Below, one piece after another: positions 7,798 through 15,888 of a stretch of 56,222 nt of DNA (its first letter is position 1; the number at the start of each line of letters is the position of its first letter). This DNA is from Paracoccaceae bacterium. GTDB taxonomy: Bacteria; Pseudomonadota; Alphaproteobacteria; Rhodobacterales; Rhodobacteraceae. The notes below the pieces were generated by a model, which worked only from the letters and a program-made list of their open reading frames with translations, made no database searches and was not told the origin of the DNA. The translations under genes and the position numbers were made by a program. The stretch spans positions 1 to 56,222 of the forward strand of contig JAPOVX010000155.1 of NCBI GenBank assembly GCA_026707935.1, read 5' to 3'.

Positions 7798-9018
7798 ATG
7801 AACGGCACACTGAATGTTCACCGGGTCTTCAAGGGCAGCCGGACGCGCCGCGGATACTTGGCCGCTCTGGGCCTGAAGCATGAACGGCAGGAATCGCTTC
7901 GCGATGCCCGCGATCGAATCCGGAAGACTCTGCGGGAGGAAATGCCCGATTGGAACAGCCTTGCGAAAGCGCAAAGACTGGTTGAGTATCGTCACGTCGT
8001 TTTGGCGTCGCAGTTGCCCAGGCTGAGCCCGAAATTCCGCATGCAGGGAAGCAGCGTGTACGACACGCTGAACTTCCCTGCGCACCTGCCGCCGCAGGAA
8101 GTGGACTTCGACGACGGCGTGTTCTTGCCGACGTCTTTCGTCAACGAGAGCGGTTCCAACCGTCCGGTGGTTGCCTCCAGGGGCTATTTCGCGATGGTCG
8201 AGGAGATTCTCGGGCCGCTTTGTGCGGACCGCGGCTGGGAACTCGACAGGGGCAAGTCGAGTTGCGTCAGGGTCCGGATCGATGCGGATGCGCATGTCGA
8301 CCTGGCGCTGTATGCCATTCCCGACGAGGATTTCACCGAATTGGAGGAAGCAAGGGCAATGGCCCAGATGGCCAAAGGTCAGGTTGCGTCGGAACTCGAT
8401 TTCGAACTGGCGGACGAGATCTACACGGCCCTGCTCGAAAAACGGATCATGCTCGCACACCGCGACAGCGGCTGGATCGAATCGGACCCGCGCGAGATCG
8501 AGAACTGGTTCCTCGACGCAATTGCGGACCATGGCAAGGCGGTTCGGAGGGTCTGCAGGTACCTCAAGGGTTGGCGCGATTTCCAATGGATGAAGGGCGG
8601 GCCGTCCTCGATCACGCTGATGGCGTGCGTCGTTGCGGTGTACGACGAGCTGAACGGCACGCTGCCGGAGAACCGTGACGACCTGGCTCTTCAGGCTGTG
8701 GCGGGCAGGCTGGAAGCCTTGTTCTCGCGGGCCATCCCCAATCCGGTGCTGCCGGACCAGCAGTTGGACGAGGACTGGTCAGCTGAAAAACGTTCGGATT
8801 ACAGAGCGCGCGCGCGAGGACTGAAGACGACGATCGACACGGCGCTGAACCGGACCTATCACAAGACGGTCGCAATTGCGAAACTCCGGGAGGGATTCGG
8901 CGTGCGCATTCCGGACGACGAACTGCTGATCGACATCGAGTCGGAGGAGCGAAAGGTACGGGCGTACGCGCCTGCTGTCGTCGCCGCCCCGTTCGTGCCC
9001 CGAACCACGTCGGGATGA
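7798..9018 (+). CDS. CD-NTase, DncV-like cyclic dinucleotide synthase of type II CBASS
   Basis: A 406-residue DncV-like nucleotidyltransferase that should make a cyclic dinucleotide, 3',3'-cGAMP in the best-known relatives, when phage infection is sensed. The G-S motif (residues 84-85) and the catalytic acidic cluster QEVDFDDG (D103, D105) are followed by a third acid in HVDLALYAIP (D168). The helical C-terminal half is typical of the DncV clade. The last residue is glycine (PRTTSG), as required for conjugation by Cap2. The stop codon overlaps the Cap2 start as ATGA, so translation is coupled. The ATG at 7798 has AAGGAA upstream. The product nucleotide cannot be read from the sequence. Confidence 0.9.
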   Translation: MNGTLNVHRVFKGSRTRRGYLAALGLKHERQESLRDARDRIRKTLREEMPDWNSLAKAQRLVEYRHVVLASQLPRLSPKFRMQGSSVYDTLNFPAHLPPQEVDFDDGVFLPTSFVNESGSNRPVVASRGYFAMVEEILGPLCADRGWELDRGKSSCVRVRIDADAHVDLALYAIPDEDFTELEEARAMAQMAKGQVASELDFELADEIYTALLEKRIMLAHRDSGWIESDPREIENWFLDAIADHGKAVRRVCRYLKGWRDFQWMKGGPSSITLMACVVAVYDELNGTLPENRDDLALQAVAGRLEALFSRAIPNPVLPDQQLDEDWSAEKRSDYRARARGLKTTIDTALNRTYHKTVAIAKLREGFGVRIPDDELLIDIESEERKVRAYAPAVVAAPFVPRTTSG

Positions 9019-10700
9019 GTTCTGAAGGCGAGTGCGCAAGAGACCTGTTCCGAACGCTCGCGTACAAGGGGTTCAGGCGGGACCGCTCGCAGACGGGAAC
9101 GTACCTGTTCACGGGCACGCTGCCGGTGGCCGGTCGTGAAGTCGGGGTCGCAATCGAATTTCGCGACCTCGAATTCACGCGCCTGCCCAAGCTGACGCTT
9201 CTCAACCCAGACGACGAAACCCCGGACTTTGTGGCACATCTCGAGGCGTCGGGCGCCCTCTGCTTTGCCCGCAACGAAGACCTCGTTCTCGACCGCTACG
9301 ATGTCGGCGGGACTGCACTGATGTGCCTGGAACTGGCTCGTCGCGGTTTGGAACGGGCGCTGACTCACAAGCGTCTGCAAGGTGAAATCGCACAGGAATT
9401 TCCGCAGCACTGGCTCGGGGAGAACTTCTACTACGACGTTGAGGAGACCGTGAATTGTCGTGCGAAGTTCCACAGCGTGCCTCGCGACGGCTCGACTGCA
9501 TTGTTGTTCCTAGCAGATACGGGCGAGAAGCTGAAGCGGCTGGTTCCGGGTAAAGCGGACCGGAGGCGGATCGCCGGTTCGTCGCGACCCGCCTTCGTCT
9601 TTCGTTCGGACCGCGAGTTGACCTTCCCGCCGGGGTTTCGGCAGCCCAGGACTCTTGAAGAGTTTCTTGCGTGGCTGGAGGCCATGGTGCCGGGCGGGAC
9701 GGACAGAGCGCTCAAGGAGCTGTCGTCAGAATTTCCAGGTGCGCCGGTGCCGTTGTTCGTCAGGGCGGAAAACGGTTGTATCGGAATCTCGGTAGATGCA
9801 AATGATGCCGCGCTCAGGGGAGCGCAACGGCGGGAAGGATTCAGGCGTATCGCACGGACCAATGCCGGCAGGGTGGAAGTGGAACGGCTCAGTGGCGCGC
9901 GTATCGATCTGCCCACGATTTTCGGCAGGAACATGCACAAACAGTCGCCTCTGACCGGTCGTCGCATTGCGCTGATCGGGTGTGGAACCATCGGCAGCCA
10001 CCTCGCGAAATTCCTCGTCCAGAGCGGCGCCGGACACGATGGAGGCGTGCTCCTGCTCATCGACAACCAATCGTTCGAGCCCGGCAATGTAGGACGGCAC
10101 TATCTGGGCACGGCCAGGATCGGCGAGTGGAAGGCGGAGGCTGTGAAACAGGAGTTGCAGTGTCAGTTTCCGGAAGCACAAATCCAGGCGGTCAGAACAG
10201 GTGCCGAAGGGATGCTTGCGAGCCTCGCCAGTTACGATCTTGTCGTGGACTCAACCGGTGAGGAGGCTCTGTCCCTGGCGCTCAACCACGGTTTCGTGGC
10301 GCGCCGGGGGGAAAAGGAGCGTGTACCCGACGTCATCCATGTCTGGCTGTTCGGCAATGGGGCTGCCGGCCAGGCCCTGCTCGTGGACGGACCGCAATTC
10401 GCGTGTTTCAAATGCCTGAAGCCCGATCATGAAGGGCGATGGCGATTCGATCCGCTGAAGTCCGGGACCAAGGTCGAACAGACTGCTGCTGCTTGCGGCG
10501 AAGCGCAGTATATCGCTTACGGGGTGGCAGCCCCGACGATGGCAGCGGCGCTGGGGCTTCAACTCGTTCTGGACTGGAATGGCGGTGATCCGGCACCGAG
10601 GCTGAGGACGATCAGGGTTGAGAAAAAAGTTACAGTCGAAGTCAAGGACAGGAACCCTCCGCCGTCGGTTCGTTGTCCGGCCTGCGCCCGTTCGAGCTAG
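9015..10700 (+). CDS. cap2: Cap2, fused E2-E1 conjugating enzyme of type II CBASS
   Basis: A 561-residue protein that activates the C-terminus of the CD-NTase and joins it to targets, priming nucleotide synthesis. The N-terminal E2-like domain carries its likely catalytic Cys at residue 83 in ASGALCFARNEDL. The C-terminal E1/ThiF domain begins near residue 310 with the ATP-binding GCGTIGSH (322-329), then DSTGEEALSLALNH. Its likely active Cys is 494 in AAACGEAQYIAYG. Two CxxC pairs (464/467 and 554/557) probably bind zinc. It overlaps the CD-NTase by 4 bp and is followed by Cap3. All key residues seem intact. Confidence 0.9.
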   Translation: MSSEGECARDLFRTLAYKGFRRDRSQTGTYLFTGTLPVAGREVGVAIEFRDLEFTRLPKLTLLNPDDETPDFVAHLEASGALCFARNEDLVLDRYDVGGTALMCLELARRGLERALTHKRLQGEIAQEFPQHWLGENFYYDVEETVNCRAKFHSVPRDGSTALLFLADTGEKLKRLVPGKADRRRIAGSSRPAFVFRSDRELTFPPGFRQPRTLEEFLAWLEAMVPGGTDRALKELSSEFPGAPVPLFVRAENGCIGISVDANDAALRGAQRREGFRRIARTNAGRVEVERLSGARIDLPTIFGRNMHKQSPLTGRRIALIGCGTIGSHLAKFLVQSGAGHDGGVLLLIDNQSFEPGNVGRHYLGTARIGEWKAEAVKQELQCQFPEAQIQAVRTGAEGMLASLASYDLVVDSTGEEALSLALNHGFVARRGEKERVPDVIHVWLFGNGAAGQALLVDGPQFACFKCLKPDHEGRWRFDPLKSGTKVEQTAAACGEAQYIAYGVAAPTMAAALGLQLVLDWNGGDPAPRLRTIRVEKKVTVEVKDRNPPPSVRCPACARSS

Positions 10701-11181
10701 ACGCGCGGGGGTCGAATACGCTCTGTTCCACCGCGAGGTATGCAGTTACTTCGACGGAGCAAGGCGCGCCTGCGCCGGGCGGGTTGAGCGCGGGGGGATC
10801 TTGATCGGCTCCTACCGGGGGCCACATATTGAGGTTGTCGATTGCACCGAACCGGGCGCCGCCGACAAGGCGACGCTGTCGTCATTCACACGACGGGACG
10901 AGCGGCACCAGGAGGCCGCGACGGAGGCTTGGCGCAAGTCGCACCGCAGGCAGACTTACGTGGGCGAGTGGCACAGCCATCCTTTCGGACGACCGATCCC
11001 GTCCGGGACCGACAGAAGGGCGTGGCAGTCGGTGGTAGCGAAACTGAGCGTGCCGTGCCTGTTTGTGTTGGTTTCTCCCGCAGGATGGCACGTGTATCGA
11101 ATCCGACCCGGTACAACAGCGCGCGACATGGTGCAGTTGAACGAGAGCGAGAACGGGAACACGGGTGTCATCTTTCGATAG
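10618..11181 (+). CDS. cap3: Cap3, JAMM/MPN deconjugating protease of type II CBASS
   Basis: Cap3 removes the CD-NTase from conjugates made by Cap2 and so limits or recycles them. The metalloprotease motif is complete: Glu57 in GRVERGGILIG, then EWHSHPFGRPIPSGTD with His119, His121, Ser129 and Asp132. The protein lies in the cytoplasm. The start is uncertain: the TTG at 10618 overlaps Cap2 by 83 bp and gives a basic leader. The conserved part begins near GVEYALFHREV (about codon 31), where no ATG, GTG or TTG is found. It is the last gene of the CBASS operon; decayed DNA follows. Confidence 0.85.
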   Translation: MRKKLQSKSRTGTLRRRFVVRPAPVRARRAGVEYALFHREVCSYFDGARRACAGRVERGGILIGSYRGPHIEVVDCTEPGAADKATLSSFTRRDERHQEAATEAWRKSHRRQTYVGEWHSHPFGRPIPSGTDRRAWQSVVAKLSVPCLFVLVSPAGWHVYRIRPGTTARDMVQLNESENGNTGVIFR

Positions 11182-12090
11182 GCATGGTCGTAGCTTGGCA
11201 AACTTCAATGCCAGGCGTTGCTCTCAGGATCGTCCTTCGAAGCGCACGATGAGGCACCCGCCATAGCCTTTCAGGCCGGGAGGAAACGTGCGTTCCTCCA
11301 CTTCTCGCGGCGAACACACTCCTTGGCGGTCAGTTCTGTCTGAATGCGAATAATCGGAATGTCCCGACTAAACGCTCAATAGGGCAAGATGCGGACTGAG
11401 CAGGATGACAGCGCGTTCTTCTACCACTATTCTGGACAAGGTGGTAATTCATCCGGACGATCTCTTGCGCCTGACCAGGATAGACCGTCTGGTAGCGATA
11501 TCGGATGACTCCCGCATGCAGAATCCAACTCCCTTTGCGCAAGGGCGATTGGGCGATGGAAGTCAACTTCCAACAAGTCGGCCCTGGTCAGATTGGCGCC
11601 TTTAAAATCGGTGCTGCCCACCATTGCACCATACAAGCTGGCCCAGACCAGATCGGTTCCTGTCCTGAAATGGCCTCCCAGCGTGCCGGTGGGAAGAGTA
11701 CTACGCCTTTTGCAATCCTTCGGTCGCTTCGCTCGTGACGTTCTGCCGGCGCCCCTGCCAGCCTGGATCCACCATGACCCCGAAGTGTACCTGGTCACAG
11801 CCGCACGGCAGACCTGTTCTCAGGCGGTTCGTGGCCACGACACGCCACGGTCTGTCCCGCTGTGGTGATTCTGACAATACCCTGGGTTCCAGGATTCTGG
11901 GATCTTCATCCTGTGGAATAAATCGGAGTATACTGACAGCCTGTCCTGACGTTCGACCATGCGTCAAATGGGGTTGGCAAACGATCACCAAGCGAACCTA
12001 CAGTCGTCTTTGCGCCACCCGATTTCGAATCCACTGGAAAACGAACCGCACTTGACCGCTCGGTAGCGTCCGACCGTCTGGAATAACTCG
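11182..12090. other. Gene graveyard between CBASS and the helicase/ATPase pair
   Basis: About 900 bp with no intact gene. A pentapeptide-repeat fragment (annotated separately) is on the minus strand at 11475-11693. Other frames here are short and lack family likeness. No tRNA, hairpin-plus-T-run terminator or repeat was recognised. Confidence 0.4.
11475..11693 (-). pseudogene. Pentapeptide-repeat protein fragment
   Basis: The minus strand reads TDLVWASLYGAMVGSTDFKG then ANLTRADLLEVDF and ELDSACG..SLPDGLSW. The A(D/N)LxX periodicity and the closing LDxACG..LPxGL pattern are those of the end of a pentapeptide-repeat protein. Only about four or five repeats remain, with no plausible N-terminus in frame; the upstream part of the frame is out of character. 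It is a remnant of unknown original function. Confidence 0.55.
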
Positions 12091-12204
12091 ATGAAACACC
12101 GCCTCACCGATCGTCTCGAACATCGCTTCGACCGTGCTCACCAACTCTTGCTCTATTCTGTCCGCCCGGATATCACGCTGGATCGTCTCAACTTCGAACT
12201 ATAG
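12091..12204 (+). CDS. Possible 37-residue leader ORF before the SNF2 gene
   Basis: ATG to TAG gives 37 residues, including LTDRLEHRFDRAHQLLLYSV, rich in charged and leucine residues as in an amphipathic helix. A weak GGA lies 9 nt upstream. It ends 87 bp before the SNF2 start. It may be a small protein of the same system, the end of a lost gene, or chance. Confidence 0.25.
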   Translation: MKHRLTDRLEHRFDRAHQLLLYSVRPDITLDRLNFEL

Positions 12205-12291
12205 GCCCTCGTCGTACATTCGGCACCAAGCGACTCGCATAAAAAATATGAATTCCGATCTCGTCACCATTCAACGAATTCCCCCCGCATC

Positions 12292-15200
12292 ATGCATGAA
12301 CTGATCCGCACCGCGACTGTTGAACTTGCCGCCTTTCTCGCAAGTCACCTTCCCGGCTTGGGGGAGACTTGGTGGGAAACGCATGTCGTGAAACGCTTGA
12401 GCTTCCAGCAGCAGCGAATCTTGAAGGAGCGTGGACTCACCGAACTGCAACAAATGGATTTTGCTTCCCTCCTGCGAATTCTCGATCACAACTGGACCGA
12501 GCTCTCGCAGACCCTCAGTCTTCCACGCGAAGCACGCACTTGGGTCAAGGAACTGCAAGCAATGCGCAATCGGTGGGCGCACTTGTCGGCGACACCGGTT
12601 CCCGCCGAAGATCTTTATCGGGATGCCGACACCTTGGCTCGAGTTCTGAACATGCTCGGGGCTGCGCCCGATTCAGTGGTCGCCGTCGAGGCCGTCAAGA
12701 AGAAAGCTATTTCCGGCATGGCGGCATCGACACATTCAATCCCTGGTCCCACACTCAGTCCCACCGGCACTGGCGAACCAACAACACCCTCTAGCAATCG
12801 CGAGGAGCCCTCAATCGGATCACATGCCGCAACGACGAAATTTGAAGTCGGCAACCTTGTAACGCTGCGATCAAATCCCGACACCGTGGTGCCGATCATC
12901 GGTGTCGTGCCCGGCGCAGGGGAGACCCGCTACCAAGTGTTCCAGGACAATCGACCCGCCTCCTACTATGAGAGCCAGCTTCAGGCACTCCAAACGGACG
13001 ACGAGCCCTCCCTACTCACCGCCCATGACTTGCGCGCCCTTCTTACCGGCGTCCATTTGCTGTCGCCTTCCACCGCCAACCTTTACTCGTTGCGGTCGGG
13101 GCGCGTTCACTTCGTGCCATACCAGTATCGCCCGGTCGTGAGGCTGATCCGGGCCGACCGCCCGCGCCTTCTGATCGCCGATGAAGTGGGCGTGGGCAAG
13201 ACGGTCGAGGCCGGGCTCATCATCAAGGAACTGCGTGCCCGGACGGACATCTCATCCGTTCTGGTCATCTGCCCCAAGGCGCTAGTGACCGAGCGCAAGT
13301 GGTTCGTTGAAATGAAGCGATTCGATGAGCATTTCGAGGCGCTCGACGGTCGGACTCTTCGTCACTGTCTGCGTGAAACGGACTTGGAAGGCGAATGGCC
13401 CGACCGTTATGCCCGGGCCATTATCCCATTCTCCCTGTTCGATTCGGACTTGCTCTTCGGCAAGGAAGGAAACGGGTCGCTGGACTATACGGGGCTGCTC
13501 TCCCTCGATCCGCCGCCCAGATTCGACCTCGTGATCGTCGACGAGGCCCACCACATCCGTAACGCCGATACCTACCTGCACCAGGCGGTCCGCTATTTCT
13601 GCGACAACGCCCAGGCTGCCGTCTTCCTCACCGCCACTCCGGTGCAACTCGGCAGCCAGGATCTCTTCACCCTGCTGAATGTTCTCAGGCCGGATCTCGT
13701 AATCGACCGTCCGAGTTTCGAGCACATGGCAGCGCCCAACGGGTTCATCAACGCCGCCGTGGGCTTTTGCCGCGCGGGAGGGGATCGCTGGCAGGTGGAG
13801 GCCCGCGCGTGCCTGGACAGTGCTGCACAAACCGAGTGGGGCCGGCTGTTCCTACGCGAGACGCCGGCGTTCCAGAACATATACGACGCGCTAGCGGAGG
13901 GTCGGATCGACGATGCCAGCCGCATACGCATCATCCGCTCGCTGGAGGAACTCTACACATTCAGTCCGTTGATCAACCGAACCCGCCGCCGGGATATCGG
14001 GGAATTCTCGACACGCCAGCCGGAAACCCTGACAGTGGAATTCACGCCCGACCAGCGCCAGTTGCATGACGGTTTGCTCGACGTCGTGAGCCGCATCCAA
14101 GCTCGTGTTCACGGTGAGCAGAGCGTCAAGTTCATGACAACGACGATCCGACGCCAAGCCGCGAGCTGCCTCTACGGCCTTGCTCCCCTTTTGCGCGAAA
14201 TGCTCGCCGGAAGGCTCGACAGCCTAGAAACGATGGACGGCACCGACAACGCCCCCCCCGTTGATGCCGCGTTCCTTGCCGAAATCCGGGTCGATATCCA
14301 TGCGCTTCTGGACCTGTGCGACGATCTCGACCCCACCGATCCCAAGGTGCTGGCATTCGTCAGGGTCCTCCAGGACAAGGATTCGATGGTCAACAACAAG
14401 GTTTTGGTGTTCAGCACCTTCCGGCATACACTCGCGTACATTGAGAAACACGTCGCAGTTGCGGGATTTCGTTACGGTCTGGTACACGGCGGCATTCCCG
14501 ACGATCAGCGCGCCGAACTGCGCCGCCGTTTCGCCCTGCCGAAAGACGACCCGGCGACGATCGACGTTCTTCTGTCCTCTGAAGTCGGCAGCGAAGGACT
14601 CGATTTTCAGTTCTGCGATCTGCTGGTCAACTACGACCTGCCGTGGAACCCGATGCGCATTGAACAGCGCATCGGCCGCATCGATCGTTACGGCCAACAG
14701 AGCGAGAGCATCGCAATCGTCAATCTGGTAACGCCTGGCACGGTAGACGCCGACATCTATGACCGCTGCCTGATGCGCATCGGCGTGTTCCACCATGCGG
14801 TCGGTGGCAGCGAAGAGATCCTTGGTGAGATCACACGGGAGATACACAATATTGCCGATAGCTTCACGCTGACACCCGAACAACGTGCCGAACGTCTCCA
14901 ACAGCTCAGCGACAACAAGATCCGCCAGGTCCAGGAAGAAACCGCGCTGGAGGAGAAACAGGCAGAGTTGTTCGGCCTCACTGTCCCCACCCAGTCCTGG
15001 CGCCAGGAGATCGCGGACGCAGAGAGCTTCTGGTTATCCTCGGAAAGCTTGCAGCAATGCGTCACTTCCTATCTGTCGAGCAAGGCAGAAACGGACGGCG
15101 GCTTTCTCCTTGGCGAGAAAGCGCTCAAGAGGCTACGACTCGGCCAGAAGGTCAGGACCAAGTTGCTCGAAGACTTCCGCGGCCTGCCTCGATCGACCGA

Positions 15201-15888
15201 TCCGGTCGCCCGGCACTGGGAGAGGTGGCTCAGAGGTGCAGACCCGCTACTAGCGGTCACGTTCGACCAGGAGACCGCCGCCGCCGAACCGGAGGCTGTA
15301 TACCTCAATGTCTTGCATCCATTGGTCCGGCAGGCAGCGCGGCACCATGAGCGCTCTGAGGTGGCGCGGGTCAATCTTGTCGCTTCATGCGAAACCGTCC
15401 CTCCAGGCAAGTACCCGTTCGCTCTCTATCAGTGGCACAAGGTCGGTATACGGTCCGATGACACTCTGGTTGCTGTCGCTTCGGACCCGAAGCTGGACGG
15501 TGCTGTGTTGTCACTGTTGGAGAAGGCGGCAGACGAATCCATCGTGATCGAACCCGACGAATCCGTGATCGACCGGCTCGACAAGAGGCATCACGGCGAA
15601 TGGCGCACTGCGCGCGCCAACCATATGGCGGAGAACCGGGAACTCGTTGAACACCGGCGGCAAAGCCTCAGCACCAGCCACGGGGCCAGGTGCAAACTGC
15701 TGGAAGACCAGATTGGCGCCACTACGAACGACAAAATCCGACGAATGAAGGAAGGCGAGTTGGCGCGCGCCAACTACGACTATGAGCGCCGTGTCTCGGA
15801 ATTGGAAAGGCTGGCGGAATGCGCCGACATCCACGCTACTCTGATTCTCCAAGGCATGCTTCGCATAACTCAGGAAGACGTGGAATGA
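12292..15888 (+). CDS. Swt1-type HEPN domain fused to a SNF2 helicase
   Basis: A 1198-residue fusion. Residues 1-120 form a Swt1-like HEPN domain whose RNRWAH (R92-x4-H97) is the catalytic HEPN signature for RNA cleavage. A linker rich in Ser, Thr and Pro (140-180) and a small beta domain (185-235) lead to a RapA-like SNF2 motor: ADEVGVGKTVEAGLI (296-310), VDEAHHIRN with DEAH at 417-420, LTATPVQL, then SSEVGSEGLDFQFCDLLVNY and RIEQRIGRIDRYGQQ. The end is coiled-coil-like. It probably moves on DNA and acts with the next gene, whose ATG overlaps its stop as ATGA. The ATG at 12292 lacks a strong ribosome site. Domain calls are firm; a defence role is inferred from the domains and the surroundings. 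Confidence 0.85.
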   Translation: MHELIRTATVELAAFLASHLPGLGETWWETHVVKRLSFQQQRILKERGLTELQQMDFASLLRILDHNWTELSQTLSLPREARTWVKELQAMRNRWAHLSATPVPAEDLYRDADTLARVLNMLGAAPDSVVAVEAVKKKAISGMAASTHSIPGPTLSPTGTGEPTTPSSNREEPSIGSHAATTKFEVGNLVTLRSNPDTVVPIIGVVPGAGETRYQVFQDNRPASYYESQLQALQTDDEPSLLTAHDLRALLTGVHLLSPSTANLYSLRSGRVHFVPYQYRPVVRLIRADRPRLLIADEVGVGKTVEAGLIIKELRARTDISSVLVICPKALVTERKWFVEMKRFDEHFEALDGRTLRHCLRETDLEGEWPDRYARAIIPFSLFDSDLLFGKEGNGSLDYTGLLSLDPPPRFDLVIVDEAHHIRNADTYLHQAVRYFCDNAQAAVFLTATPVQLGSQDLFTLLNVLRPDLVIDRPSFEHMAAPNGFINAAVGFCRAGGDRWQVEARACLDSAAQTEWGRLFLRETPAFQNIYDALAEGRIDDASRIRIIRSLEELYTFSPLINRTRRRDIGEFSTRQPETLTVEFTPDQRQLHDGLLDVVSRIQARVHGEQSVKFMTTTIRRQAASCLYGLAPLLREMLAGRLDSLETMDGTDNAPPVDAAFLAEIRVDIHALLDLCDDLDPTDPKVLAFVRVLQDKDSMVNNKVLVFSTFRHTLAYIEKHVAVAGFRYGLVHGGIPDDQRAELRRRFALPKDDPATIDVLLSSEVGSEGLDFQFCDLLVNYDLPWNPMRIEQRIGRIDRYGQQSESIAIVNLVTPGTVDADIYDRCLMRIGVFHHAVGGSEEILGEITREIHNIADSFTLTPEQRAERLQQLSDNKIRQVQEETALEEKQAELFGLTVPTQSWRQEIADAESFWLSSESLQQCVTSYLSSKAETDGGFLLGEKALKRLRLGQKVRTKLLEDFRGLPRSTDPVARHWERWLRGADPLLAVTFDQETAAAEPEAVYLNVLHPLVRQAARHHERSEVARVNLVASCETVPPGKYPFALYQWHKVGIRSDDTLVAVASDPKLDGAVLSLLEKAADESIVIEPDESVIDRLDKRHHGEWRTARANHMAENRELVEHRRQSLSTSHGARCKLLEDQIGATTNDKIRRMKEGELARANYDYERRVSELERLAECADIHATLILQGMLRITQEDVE

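Noticed and set aside
7414..8586. 390-codon minus-strand frame across the CBASS promoter and CD-NTase
   Set aside because: It covers the Cap15 start and the CD-NTase in antisense and has no family likeness.
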